From the NCBI GenBank assembly GCA_023653245.1, contig JAMNXK010000093.1, forward strand, positions 1 to 7,366: a DNA stretch of 7,366 nucleotides, written 5' to 3'. Each line of letters starts with the position of its first letter. Position 1 is the stretch's first letter. Source of the stretch: Tagaea sp. (lineage in GTDB: Bacteria > Pseudomonadota > Alphaproteobacteria > CACIAM-22H2). The notes beneath the pieces were generated by a model. The model ran no database searches. It worked only from the letters and a program-made list of their open reading frames with translations, and was not told the DNA's origin. The position numbers were made by a program, and so were the translations under genes. Below, piece by piece: positions 1 to 5,783 of the stretch.

Positions 1-44
1 CGGAACGCGGCGGCTTCCAGTTCGGTGCGGGTTTTGTCGTCCAT
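1..44 (-). CDS. DUF1244 family protein, N-terminal fragment (cut by window edge)
   Basis: Only the first 14 complete codons are in the window, reading MDDKTRTELEAAAF, with the rest beyond base 1. This opening matches my memory of the start of DUF1244 proteins (COG3492), small proteins of roughly 100 residues common in Proteobacteria, which continue with FRRL and a cysteine-containing motif. Their function is not known to me. The ATG at 44..42 is supported by a good Shine-Dalgarno GAGGAG at 57..52 with a 7-base spacer. From memory, unverified, many alphaproteobacteria carry DUF1244 near a COG3931 amidohydrolase and pyruvate kinase, which fits this window. The family call rests on 14 residues only, but the reading frame and start are well supported. 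Confidence 0.68.
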   Translation of the reverse strand, partial: MDDKTRTELEAAAF

Positions 45-78
45 GGGGGATCTCCTCGCTCTCAATATAGGGACGGCG
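45..78 (-). promoter_or_regulatory. Probable promoter -10 box and ribosome binding site of the DUF1244 gene
   Basis: This 34-bp gap separates the ligase stop codon from the DUF1244 start. On the minus strand it holds TATATT at 69..64, a 5 of 6 match to the sigma-70 -10 consensus, in an AT-rich patch that stands out from its surroundings. GAGGAG follows at 57..52. Transcription from this -10 would start near 57, giving a leader of about 13 bases that includes the ribosome binding site. The matching -35 would lie inside the 3' end of the ligase gene near 87-93, and I see no good match there. No terminator hairpin is visible in the gap, so read-through from the upstream pair remains possible. 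Confidence 0.5.
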
Positions 79-1224
79 TCACAGCCCCGCCACCGTGCCC
101 GCGATCAATTCGTCGACCACGGCTTCGAGTGCCTGCGGCTTGGTCTTGCCGGCATCCAATGCGGCCTTGAACGCGCGGCGCTGGCGATGCGCGGACGTGC
201 CGTCGCGCAAGATCGCGCGCGCGCCTTCGACCTCGGCCAGACAGCCCAGGCGCTCGGCGTCGGGGCGCACGAGTTCGATGAGCTCGTCGACGAGCGCCGC
301 CACGGGCACGATCTCGCCCTTGCCGAAATCGACCAGGCCTTCGTCGATGCCGTAGCGCTGGGCGCGCCAGCGGTTTTCCTCGATCAGCATATGCGGATAG
401 ATGCGCCAGCGCTGGTTCGATGTCTTCAACCGCCAGAGCATCGAGATCAGCGACCGGTACAAGGCCGCGATGGCGATCGCGTGGTCGAGGGCGGTGCACA
501 TATCGGTCACGCGCATTTCCAGCGTCGGGAAGCGCGCCGAGGGGCGGATGTCCCACCACATTTTCGAAGCGTCGTCGATGAGGCCGGCTTTCACCAGCCG
601 ATCGACCTGGCGCCGGTACTCGCCCCAGCTTTCGAAATGATCGGGCAGGCCGGTGCGCGGCAGCTCGTTGAAGATGGCGATGCGGTAGCTCGCCAGGCCC
701 GTGTCTTCGCCGCGCCAGAACGGCGAGGACGTCGACAGCGCCAGCAAATGCGGCAGGAAATAGCCGGCCTGGTTCATCAGATCGACGCGCAGCTCTTCGT
801 CCTCGATCCCGATATGCACGTGCAGGCCGCAGATCACCAGCCGCCGTCCCACGCCTTGCAGATCGCGCTCGAGCGCGCGGTAGCGCTCGCGGTCGGTCGC
901 CCCCGCCCCGCGCCATTCCGCGAATGGATGGGTCGAGGCGGCGATGGGGGCGAGGCCGTGACGCCCGGCCACTTCCGCGACCGTCTTGCGCAGCGTGACG
1001 AGCTGCGCGCGCGCCTCGGCAACCGTCGTACACACGCGCGTCTGCACTTCGATCTGGGCGCGCAGGAATTCCGGGCTCACCTGGCCGGGCATGCCGCGCG
1101 CGGCGAGTGCGGCTTCGGTCTGCGCCACCAGATCGGCGGGCGGATCGCGCGCCAGATCGCGCGTCGCCCGGTCGACCAGCAGATACTCCTCCTCGACGCC
1201 GAGGGTGAAGTCGGGATCCTTCAC
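79..1224 (-). CDS. YbdK-type carboxylate-amine ligase (glutamate-cysteine ligase family 2, GCS2)
   Basis: A 381-residue protein, close to the usual family length of about 370-380. The family fold joins a carboxylate to an amine using ATP; E. coli YbdK has weak glutamate-cysteine ligase activity and its true substrates are unclear. Visible hallmarks are LGVEEEYLLVD near residues 8-18 (acidic, nucleotide/metal-binding), AASTHPFAEW near 95-104, GLHVHIGI near 133-140, STSSPFWRG near 164-172, and FPTLEMRVTD in the second half. The start is GTG at 1224..1222. It overlaps the amidohydrolase stop as GTGA and is preceded by GGAGGT at 1236..1231 with a 6-base spacer. The only nearby ATG (codon 45) would remove the first motif. 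The open frame continues upstream to 1866, but that part is out of frame with the amidohydrolase and not coding. The enzyme is probably cytoplasmic. The family assignment is firm; substrates cannot be read from the sequence. Confidence 0.93.
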   Translation of the reverse strand: MKDPDFTLGVEEEYLLVDRATRDLARDPPADLVAQTEAALAARGMPGQVSPEFLRAQIEVQTRVCTTVAEARAQLVTLRKTVAEVAGRHGLAPIAASTHPFAEWRGAGATDRERYRALERDLQGVGRRLVICGLHVHIGIEDEELRVDLMNQAGYFLPHLLALSTSSPFWRGEDTGLASYRIAIFNELPRTGLPDHFESWGEYRRQVDRLVKAGLIDDASKMWWDIRPSARFPTLEMRVTDMCTALDHAIAIAALYRSLISMLWRLKTSNQRWRIYPHMLIEENRWRAQRYGIDEGLVDFGKGEIVPVAALVDELIELVRPDAERLGCLAEVEGARAILRDGTSAHRQRRAFKAALDAGKTKPQALEAVVDELIAGTVAGL

Positions 1225-2009
1225 GGATAAACCTCCAGCCGGTCGAGACCGGGCGCCCGCAACGCCACTTCCAACGCGTCGCCGAAAATCCCGGCCCATT
1301 CGGCGACGCCGGCCCGCGTATCGACCAGATCTTGGCGCAGCTCGATCAATGCGTGCGGAATGCCCGCCATCTCGCAATGCGTGCGCATCGTGTAGCCGTG
1401 ACCGTCGCGCGCGTCGTAAGGCTGGTTGTCGCCCACGTTCACGCCCGGCTGGTCGGCCAGGGCCTTCATCAAGGGCACGGGCAGACGCGGGTCGGATTTC
1501 CACAAGATCCCGACATGCCAAGGCCGCTCGAAGCCCTTGAACACCGGCGTGCAGGAATGCATCGCCACGACGATGGGCACGCGGCCGGCGGTCCGATACT
1601 TGGCGATCGCTTGCGCCACCGCGGCGTGATAGGGCGCGTGCAGATCGCGCAAGCGCCGCGCGCGCTCGGCCGGCGGCAGATCGCGATTGCCGGGAATCGG
1701 CGTGCCGTCGGCGATCTCGGGCATCGCGGTTGGATCCTCGGGGCGGCGGTTGCAATCGACCACCAACCGGGAATACCCGGACACGACCAAGGGCGCGTCG
1801 AAACGTTCCGACAAAACCCGCGCGGCGGGTTCGGCGCCGATATCGAAGGCGATGTGCCGGTCCCATTCGGCGCGCGGCACGCCCAGATCGCCGAGCGTCT
1901 TGGGCACCGCACGGCTGGCGTGATCGCAGATCAGCAGCAGATCGGCTTTGCCCTCGGGATTGAGGATGCGCGCGGCCGGCGCTTCTTCGGGGGCGAGCAA
2001 GGACTCCAT
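1221..2009 (-). CDS. N-formylglutamate amidohydrolase-like protein (COG3931 type)
   Basis: A 262-residue protein of the N-formylglutamate amidohydrolase family (PF05013). Canonical members release formate from N-formylglutamate in histidine catabolism. The COG3931 subgroup, which this matches best, is only predicted to do so. Family motifs in order are CDHASRAVP at 28-36, RHIAFDIGA at 51-59, YSRLVVDCNRRP at 79-90, IPGN at 105-108, AMHSCTP at 149-155, RPWHVGIL at 162-169, VGDNQPY at 192-198 and IELRQDL at 222-228. Histidines 30 and 151, Asp56 and Glu223 are candidate metal-binding or catalytic residues, by analogy with carboxypeptidase-like hydrolases. No hut genes are nearby, so a role in histidine breakdown is not supported by context. 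The ATG at 2009 has no Shine-Dalgarno but has TATAGT 9 bases upstream, suggesting a leaderless message. It is the first gene of a coupled pair with the ligase, and the true substrate may be an amide made by that ligase. Confidence 0.9.
   Translation of the reverse strand: MESLLAPEEAPAARILNPEGKADLLLICDHASRAVPKTLGDLGVPRAEWDRHIAFDIGAEPAARVLSERFDAPLVVSGYSRLVVDCNRRPEDPTAMPEIADGTPIPGNRDLPPAERARRLRDLHAPYHAAVAQAIAKYRTAGRVPIVVAMHSCTPVFKGFERPWHVGILWKSDPRLPVPLMKALADQPGVNVGDNQPYDARDGHGYTMRTHCEMAGIPHALIELRQDLVDTRAGVAEWAGIFGDALEVALRAPGLDRLEVYP
1231..1236 (-). promoter_or_regulatory. Shine-Dalgarno GGAGGT for the ligase, inside the amidohydrolase gene
   Basis: A near-perfect Shine-Dalgarno lies within the last codons of the upstream amidohydrolase, 6 bases before the GTG start at 1224. 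It decides the otherwise ambiguous ligase start. Together with the GTGA stop/start overlap it indicates translational coupling. Confidence 0.8.
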
Positions 2010-2010
2010 G

Positions 2011-2040
2011 ACCGCGCGACTATAGCCGCTTTTGCGCGGT
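2011..2040. repeat. 7-bp inverted repeat between the divergent genes, possible operator
   Basis: ACCGCGC at 2011-2017 is the exact reverse complement of GCGCGGT at 2034-2040, with a 16-base centre. The dyad brackets the minus-strand -10 box and covers the plus-strand -35 candidate, a plausible place for a regulator. The arms are pure GC-type sequence that recurs often in this genome, so chance is a serious alternative. Confidence 0.3.
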
Positions 2041-2049
2041 TCCCGCCAA
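2019..2049 (-). promoter_or_regulatory. Candidate promoter for the amidohydrolase-ligase pair (leaderless)
   Basis: On the minus strand TATAGT at 24..19 of the 2000s (2024..2019) matches the -10 consensus at 5 of 6 positions. The ATG begins 9 bases further on, so the transcript would start at or within a base or two of the initiation codon. A weaker -35 candidate, TTGGCG at 2049..2044, lies 19 bases upstream of it (4 of 6 matches, long spacer). There is no Shine-Dalgarno before this ATG. Confidence 0.5.
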
Positions 2050-2061
2050 ACCTGCTAGCGT
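2032..2061 (+). promoter_or_regulatory. Candidate promoter for the glycerate kinase-pyruvate kinase operon (leaderless)
   Basis: A -35-like TTGCGC at 2032-2037 (4 of 6) and a -10-like TAGCGT at 2056-2061 are separated by 18 bases, with a TG two bases before the -10 as in extended -10 promoters. The ATG at 2070 is 8 bases past the -10, so the transcript is predicted to be leaderless; no Shine-Dalgarno is present. This promoter interlocks with the minus-strand one in the same gap, its -35 lying between the other's -35 and -10. Confidence 0.45.
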
Positions 2062-2069
2062 TCGCGCGC

Positions 2070-3305
2070 ATGGAACCCAGACGCCTCCTTCACGCGCTGT
2101 TCGAAGCGGCCGTCGCCGCCGCCCAACCGGCGTTGCGCGTGCCCGAATTCCTGCCGCCCCGGCCCAAGGGCCGCGCCATCGTCGTGGGTGCCGGCAAGGC
2201 TTCGGCCGCGATGGCCAAGGCGGTCGAAGATCGCTGGGACGCGGATATCTCGGGGCTGGTCGTCACGCGCTACGGCCATGGGGCGGCGTGCCGCCGGATC
2301 GAGATCGTCGAGGCCGCCCATCCCGTGCCCGACGAAGCGGGCATGAACGGGGCCGCCCGCCTGCGCGAGATGGTGCGCGGGCTCACGCCGGACGATCTGG
2401 TGCTGGCGCTCGTTTCCGGCGGCGGCTCGGCGGTGCTGAGCCTGCCCGCCCCGCCCGTGACGCTCGACGAACTTCGCGCGCTGACCTCGGCGCTGCTCAA
2501 ATCGGGCGCCAACATCGTCGAGATGAACACGGTGCGAAAGCATCTCTCCTCGATCGCCGGCGGGCGTCTGGCGCAAGCCGCGATGCCCGCGCGCGTGCTG
2601 ACGCTCGCGATTTCCGACGTGCCCGGCGACGATCCCTCGACCATCGGCTCCGGACCCACCGTGCCCGACCCGACCACGCTCGACCAAGCGCGCGCCGTGC
2701 TGGCCAAGTACAAGATCGACGCGGCGCCGGGGATCGCGGCACGCCTCGCCGATCCCGCTTCCGAAACGCCCAAGGCGCTGATCAACGCCGCGTACAAGCT
2801 CATCGCCGCCCCCACCCAATCGCTCGACGCGGCGGCGGCCTTGGCCAGGAAGCACGGCTACGCGGTCCACTCGCTCGGCCCCGATTTGGAAGGCGAAAGC
2901 CGCGACGTGGCGCGCGATCACGCCGCCCTCGTGCGCGCGATCCGGCGGGGCGAGGGGCCGGTGTCGGCACCTTGCGTCGTGCTGTCGGGCGGCGAGACGA
3001 CCGTGACGGTGCGCGGCAAGGGGCGCGGCGGGCGCGATTCGGAATTCGCACTGGCTCTGGCCGTCGAGCTCGACGGCATGGCGGGCGTGTGGGCGATCGC
3101 CGGGGACACCGACGGGATCGACGGCACCGAGGACAATGCCGGTGCGATCGTCGCACCCGACACGCTGGCGCGCGGGCCGAAGGCGAAGATGTTCCTCGCC
3201 AACAACGACGCCTATACCTATTTCAAGGCGCTGGGCGATCTAGTCGTCACCGGACCGACCCATACCAACGTGAACGATTTCCGGGCTATCTTGGTGGCAA
3301 GCTAA
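2070..3305 (+). CDS. gckA: Glycerate 2-kinase (GckA/TtuD type, DUF4147 plus MOFRL domains)
   Basis: A 411-residue cytoplasmic enzyme predicted to phosphorylate D-glycerate with ATP to 2-phosphoglycerate. Homologues (COG2379) are often mislabelled hydroxypyruvate reductase (TtuD). The N-terminal DUF4147 domain shows VVGAGKASAAMA at 38-49, with Lys43 the likely catalytic lysine. It also has AAHPVPDEAG at 82-91, VSGGGSAVL at 115-123, MNTVRKHLSSIAGGR at 152-166 and SDVPGDDPSTIGSGPT at 182-197. The C-terminal MOFRL domain shows LSGGETTVTV at 305-314, GRGGRDSEFALALA near 318-331, and GDTDGIDGTEDNAGA at 345-359. In my recollection the usual GGRNQEF is here GGRDSEF, a mild variation. The ATG at 2070 is chosen because the family N-terminus starts there; the frame is open far upstream but that part is antisense to the amidohydrolase. 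It is the first gene of an operon with pyruvate kinase. The pairing feeds glycerate, for example from tartrate, glyoxylate or serine metabolism, into lower glycolysis. Confidence 0.93.
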   Translation: MEPRRLLHALFEAAVAAAQPALRVPEFLPPRPKGRAIVVGAGKASAAMAKAVEDRWDADISGLVVTRYGHGAACRRIEIVEAAHPVPDEAGMNGAARLREMVRGLTPDDLVLALVSGGGSAVLSLPAPPVTLDELRALTSALLKSGANIVEMNTVRKHLSSIAGGRLAQAAMPARVLTLAISDVPGDDPSTIGSGPTVPDPTTLDQARAVLAKYKIDAAPGIAARLADPASETPKALINAAYKLIAAPTQSLDAAAALARKHGYAVHSLGPDLEGESRDVARDHAALVRAIRRGEGPVSAPCVVLSGGETTVTVRGKGRGGRDSEFALALAVELDGMAGVWAIAGDTDGIDGTEDNAGAIVAPDTLARGPKAKMFLANNDAYTYFKALGDLVVTGPTHTNVNDFRAILVAS

Positions 3306-3314
3306 GGGGGAGAC

Positions 3315-4727
3315 ATGCGCCGCATCTGCGCCACGAAAATCGTCGCCACACTCGGGCCCGCGACCACCGATCCCGCGACGATCGAAGCGATCTTCCGCGC
3401 GGGGGCCGACGTGTTCCGGCTCAATTTCAGCCATGGCGCGCACGAGGACCACAAGAAGCGCTACGACATTCTGCGCGCGCTGGAGACGAAGACCGGCCGG
3501 CCGGTGGCGATCTTGGCCGATCTGCAGGGCCCCAAGCTGCGCGTCGGGGTCATCAAGGACGGCTCGGCCCAGCTCAAGAAGGGGGCGAAGTTCCGCTTCG
3601 ATCTCGACAAGACCCCGGGCGACGCGACGCGCGCGCCCTTGCTCCATCCCGAGATTTTCGCCGCCCTGTCGCCCGGCCAGGATCTGCTGGTCGACGACGG
3701 GCGCGTGCGGTTGCGCGCGCTCGAAACCTCCGCGTCGCACGCGCTGTGCGAGGTGATCGTCGCGGGCGCGATCTCCGACCGCAAGGGCGTGAACGTGCCC
3801 GGCACGGTGCTGCCGATCTCGGCGCTCACCGAGAAGGACCGGCGCGATCTGGCCTTCGCGCTGGAGCTGGGCGTGGATTGGATCGCGCTGTCTTTCGTGC
3901 AGCGGCCCGAGGACATCGCCGAGGCCAAGAAGCTCGTGCAAGGCCGGGCGGGCGTGTGCGCCAAGCTCGAGAAGCCCTCGGCCATCGACAAGCTGGAGGA
4001 GATCGTCGAGCTCGCCGACGGCGTGATGGTGGCGCGCGGCGATCTGGGCGTGGAGATGCCGCCCGAGGACGTGCCGACGCTGCAAAAGCGCATCGTGCGC
4101 GTGTGCCGGCGCGTGGGACGGCCGGTGATCGTGGCCACGCAGATGCTCGAATCGATGGTCCACGCGCCCACGCCGACGCGCGCGGAAGCATCCGACGTCG
4201 CCACGGCCGTCTACGATGGTGCCGACGCGGTGATGCTGTCGGCCGAAACCGCGTCGGGCGAATACCCGATGGAAGCGGTCGAAATCATGGAGCGGATCAT
4301 CGCGCGCGTCGAACGCGATCCCAGCTACCGGCCGATCATGGACGCCGACCACGCCAAGCCCGAGCCCACGGCCGCCGACGCGATCACGGCCGCGGCCGCG
4401 CAAGTCGCCGCCACGATCAAGGCCGCGGCGATCGTCACCTTCACCACCTCGGGCTCGACCACGTTGCGCGCGGCGCGCGAGCGGCCGGTGGCGCCGATCT
4501 TGTGCCTCACGCAGAATCGCCGCACCGCGCGGCGCATGGTGCTGTGCTGGGGCACGCATTGCGTGGTGTCGGAGGAATTCTCGGTCTTCGACCACATGGT
4601 CGAGAAGGCCGTGAAGGTCGCACGCGCGGAAGGCTTCGCCGATCCGGGCGAAACCATCGCGATCACCGCGGGCGTGCCCTTCGGCACGCCGGGGGCGACG
4701 AACATCCTGCGCATCGCGTGGATTTGA
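3315..4727 (+). CDS. pyk: Pyruvate kinase
   Basis: A complete 470-residue pyruvate kinase, which transfers the phosphate of phosphoenolpyruvate to ADP, giving pyruvate and ATP in the cytoplasm. The barrel domain opens with TKIVATLGPA at 7-16, followed by FRLNFSHG at 34-41 (Arg35, Asn37 and Ser39 are substrate/potassium ligands by family analogy) and ILADLQGPKLRVG at 66-78. A B domain spans roughly 75-165. Catalytic Lys217 and metal ligand Glu219 lie in AKLEKP, Asp243 in VARGDLGVEMP and Thr275 in VATQMLESM. The C-terminal domain keeps a phosphate-loop-like TTSGSTT at 377-383, where sugar-phosphate effectors bind in many homologues, and a normal end with GTPGATN. The ATG is 9 bases after the glycerate kinase stop, in a purine-rich GGGGGAG stretch that serves as a close-spaced ribosome binding site. 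Its stop abuts that of the convergent lipoprotein gene. All key residues are present, so it should be active. Confidence 0.97.
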   Translation: MRRICATKIVATLGPATTDPATIEAIFRAGADVFRLNFSHGAHEDHKKRYDILRALETKTGRPVAILADLQGPKLRVGVIKDGSAQLKKGAKFRFDLDKTPGDATRAPLLHPEIFAALSPGQDLLVDDGRVRLRALETSASHALCEVIVAGAISDRKGVNVPGTVLPISALTEKDRRDLAFALELGVDWIALSFVQRPEDIAEAKKLVQGRAGVCAKLEKPSAIDKLEEIVELADGVMVARGDLGVEMPPEDVPTLQKRIVRVCRRVGRPVIVATQMLESMVHAPTPTRAEASDVATAVYDGADAVMLSAETASGEYPMEAVEIMERIIARVERDPSYRPIMDADHAKPEPTAADAITAAAAQVAATIKAAAIVTFTTSGSTTLRAARERPVAPILCLTQNRRTARRMVLCWGTHCVVSEEFSVFDHMVEKAVKVARAEGFADPGETIAITAGVPFGTPGATNILRIAWI

Positions 4728-5783
4728 TCAGCAGCGCGCTTCGCCTTTGAGCGCCGCGCGGCCGCACGGGCTGGCGAGCAACGCGACCGGATCGGCGCCG
4801 ACGCCGGGGGCCGCGAACCGCGAATGCGACGCCGGCGCGGCGCCGGCGACGCGCGCGAGGTAGAGCATGTAATTCGCCAGCCGCTCGGCGCGGTCGCGGC
4901 CTTGGGCGCGCGCCTCGCAGCCGCGGTCGCCGATTTCCGAATCGCGCTCGCCGATCAGGTACACGACCTCGCGTTCGGCATAGGCGCGCGCCAGATCGCG
5001 CGGCCGATGACCCGAGGCGTAAGGCGCGGGCAGCACGAAGCCGTAGGGCCAGTAATTGAATCCGTTGCACCGCTCGCGCTCGAACGGCGCGAAGCCCGAT
5101 TCGTGGGACCGCGCGGGCCGATCCTCGTCGAAATAAACGTAAGTGTCGGCCGCGGCGACGACGAAGCGCACCGAAATCCCCGCCCCTTGCGCCGCCTCGA
5201 GCCCGCGCGCGGTCGCGGCGTAAAGCTGCACGAAGCGCGCGGTCTGGCCGTAACCTACGATCGACACGCGCTTCAGATCGGGGAAGTTCTGCCGGTCGGC
5301 CAAGAACAGCAGCAGCGCGTCGATCGCCTGGAACGACGAGGCGAGCGCGCCGTCGTCGGCGACCGTGGCGGGGCGCGAATTGCCGCCGTCCTTCCAGCCG
5401 TCGAGCGTCCAGCGCGCGAAATCCGGGCCCAGGCGATGGCGGTCGGCGTCCTGCGCCGCGAGGAACTGCGGCACCATCACCATGGTGGCCGGCCCCTCGC
5501 CCACCACGCGCAGCAGCCGGTCGAATTCGAGCCCGGCGTTGCGCGCCGGATCCTGGATGCCGATCGCCACGAACTCGACGCCCGGATGCGGATCGACGAG
5601 CTTCTTGTCGGCGAAGACCGGCATCAGCAGCGATTGGCCGCCCTCGACCGGGATCGCGAAATCCTGATCCGAGAGCCGCTCGATCGCGCGCAATTGCTGG
5701 GGCGAGGGGCCGCGCAAAACCGGGTCGCTGCCGCACGCGGCCAGCGCCAGCAGACAGAAAGCGGCGGCGAAACTCGTCTTCAT
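4728..5783 (-). CDS. Lipoprotein with alpha/beta-hydrolase-like body, likely catalytically dead
   Basis: A 351-residue protein with a lipoprotein signal peptide: MKTS, a hydrophobic core, then lipobox LAAC with Cys17 as the lipidated residue. Gly18-Ser19 follow, not aspartate, so outer-membrane sorting is plausible. The body matches my memory of an uncharacterised alpha/beta-hydrolase family: MVMVPQFLAAQDAD near 101-114, RWTLDGWKDGG near 124-134, SIVGYGQTARFVQLYAA at 174-190, a cysteine-containing CNGFNYWPYG, then VVYLIGERDSE and the CEARAQG region. In related proteins I expect GHSAGGQFVQRYAA and a C-terminal PGVGHD. Here these read GYGQTARFVQLYAA and PGVGAD, so the nucleophile serine is Gly179 and the histidine is Ala330. 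The ATG at 5783 overlaps the ABC transporter stop as ATGA and has GAGGA at 5796..5792 with an 8-base spacer. Coupling suggests it works with the transporter, perhaps as a binding or scaffold protein. No gene name is known to me. Confidence 0.85.
   Translation of the reverse strand: MKTSFAAAFCLLALAACGSDPVLRGPSPQQLRAIERLSDQDFAIPVEGGQSLLMPVFADKKLVDPHPGVEFVAIGIQDPARNAGLEFDRLLRVVGEGPATMVMVPQFLAAQDADRHRLGPDFARWTLDGWKDGGNSRPATVADDGALASSFQAIDALLLFLADRQNFPDLKRVSIVGYGQTARFVQLYAATARGLEAAQGAGISVRFVVAAADTYVYFDEDRPARSHESGFAPFERERCNGFNYWPYGFVLPAPYASGHRPRDLARAYAEREVVYLIGERDSEIGDRGCEARAQGRDRAERLANYMLYLARVAGAAPASHSRFAAPGVGADPVALLASPCGRAALKGEARC
4827..4851. repeat. GC-rich near-perfect palindrome inside the lipoprotein 3' end
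   Basis: GCCGGCGC at 4831-4838 and GCGCCGGC at 4840-4847 are exact reverse complements around one central G. A further C-G pair adds to the arm (4830/4848), and after one A/A mismatch pairing resumes to 4827/4851. It lies about 100 bases past the pyruvate kinase stop, on its downstream side, and could pause transcription there. No T-run follows on the plus strand, and about 55 bases separate it from nothing resembling a terminator tail, so a classical intrinsic terminator is not supported. The codons (VAGAAPAS) explain much of the composition. Confidence 0.35.

Noticed and set aside
25..1230. 401-codon plus-strand open frame opposite the ligase gene
   Set aside because: It is rich in Arg, Ala, His, Gln and Asp with no recognisable domain, and it mirrors the wobble positions of the true ligase gene. 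Long antisense frames are expected at this GC content.
79..1866. Upstream extension of the ligase frame to give 595 residues
   Set aside because: Everything before the GTG at 1224 is an out-of-frame reading of the amidohydrolase; the ligase family length and its first motif match the 381-residue form.
2055..2921. 288-codon minus-strand open frame opposite glycerate kinase
   Set aside because: Its low-complexity Arg/Gly/Val/His composition and lack of motifs mark it as an antisense shadow of a well-supported gene.
3306..3314. Possible terminator or promoter between glycerate kinase and pyruvate kinase
   Set aside because: Only nine purine-rich bases separate the genes, with no hairpin and no promoter-like boxes; they act as a ribosome binding site.
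3240..4595. 451-codon minus-strand open frame opposite pyruvate kinase
   Set aside because: It is rich in His, Arg, Asp and Gly with no known domain and lies fully antisense to a well-conserved enzyme gene. No ribosome binding site stood out.
2288..4750. 820-codon plus-strand open frame running across glycerate kinase and pyruvate kinase
   Set aside because: It is extremely Arg-rich, low in hydrophobic residues and without motifs. It crosses two firmly identified genes in another frame, so it is a GC-bias shadow.
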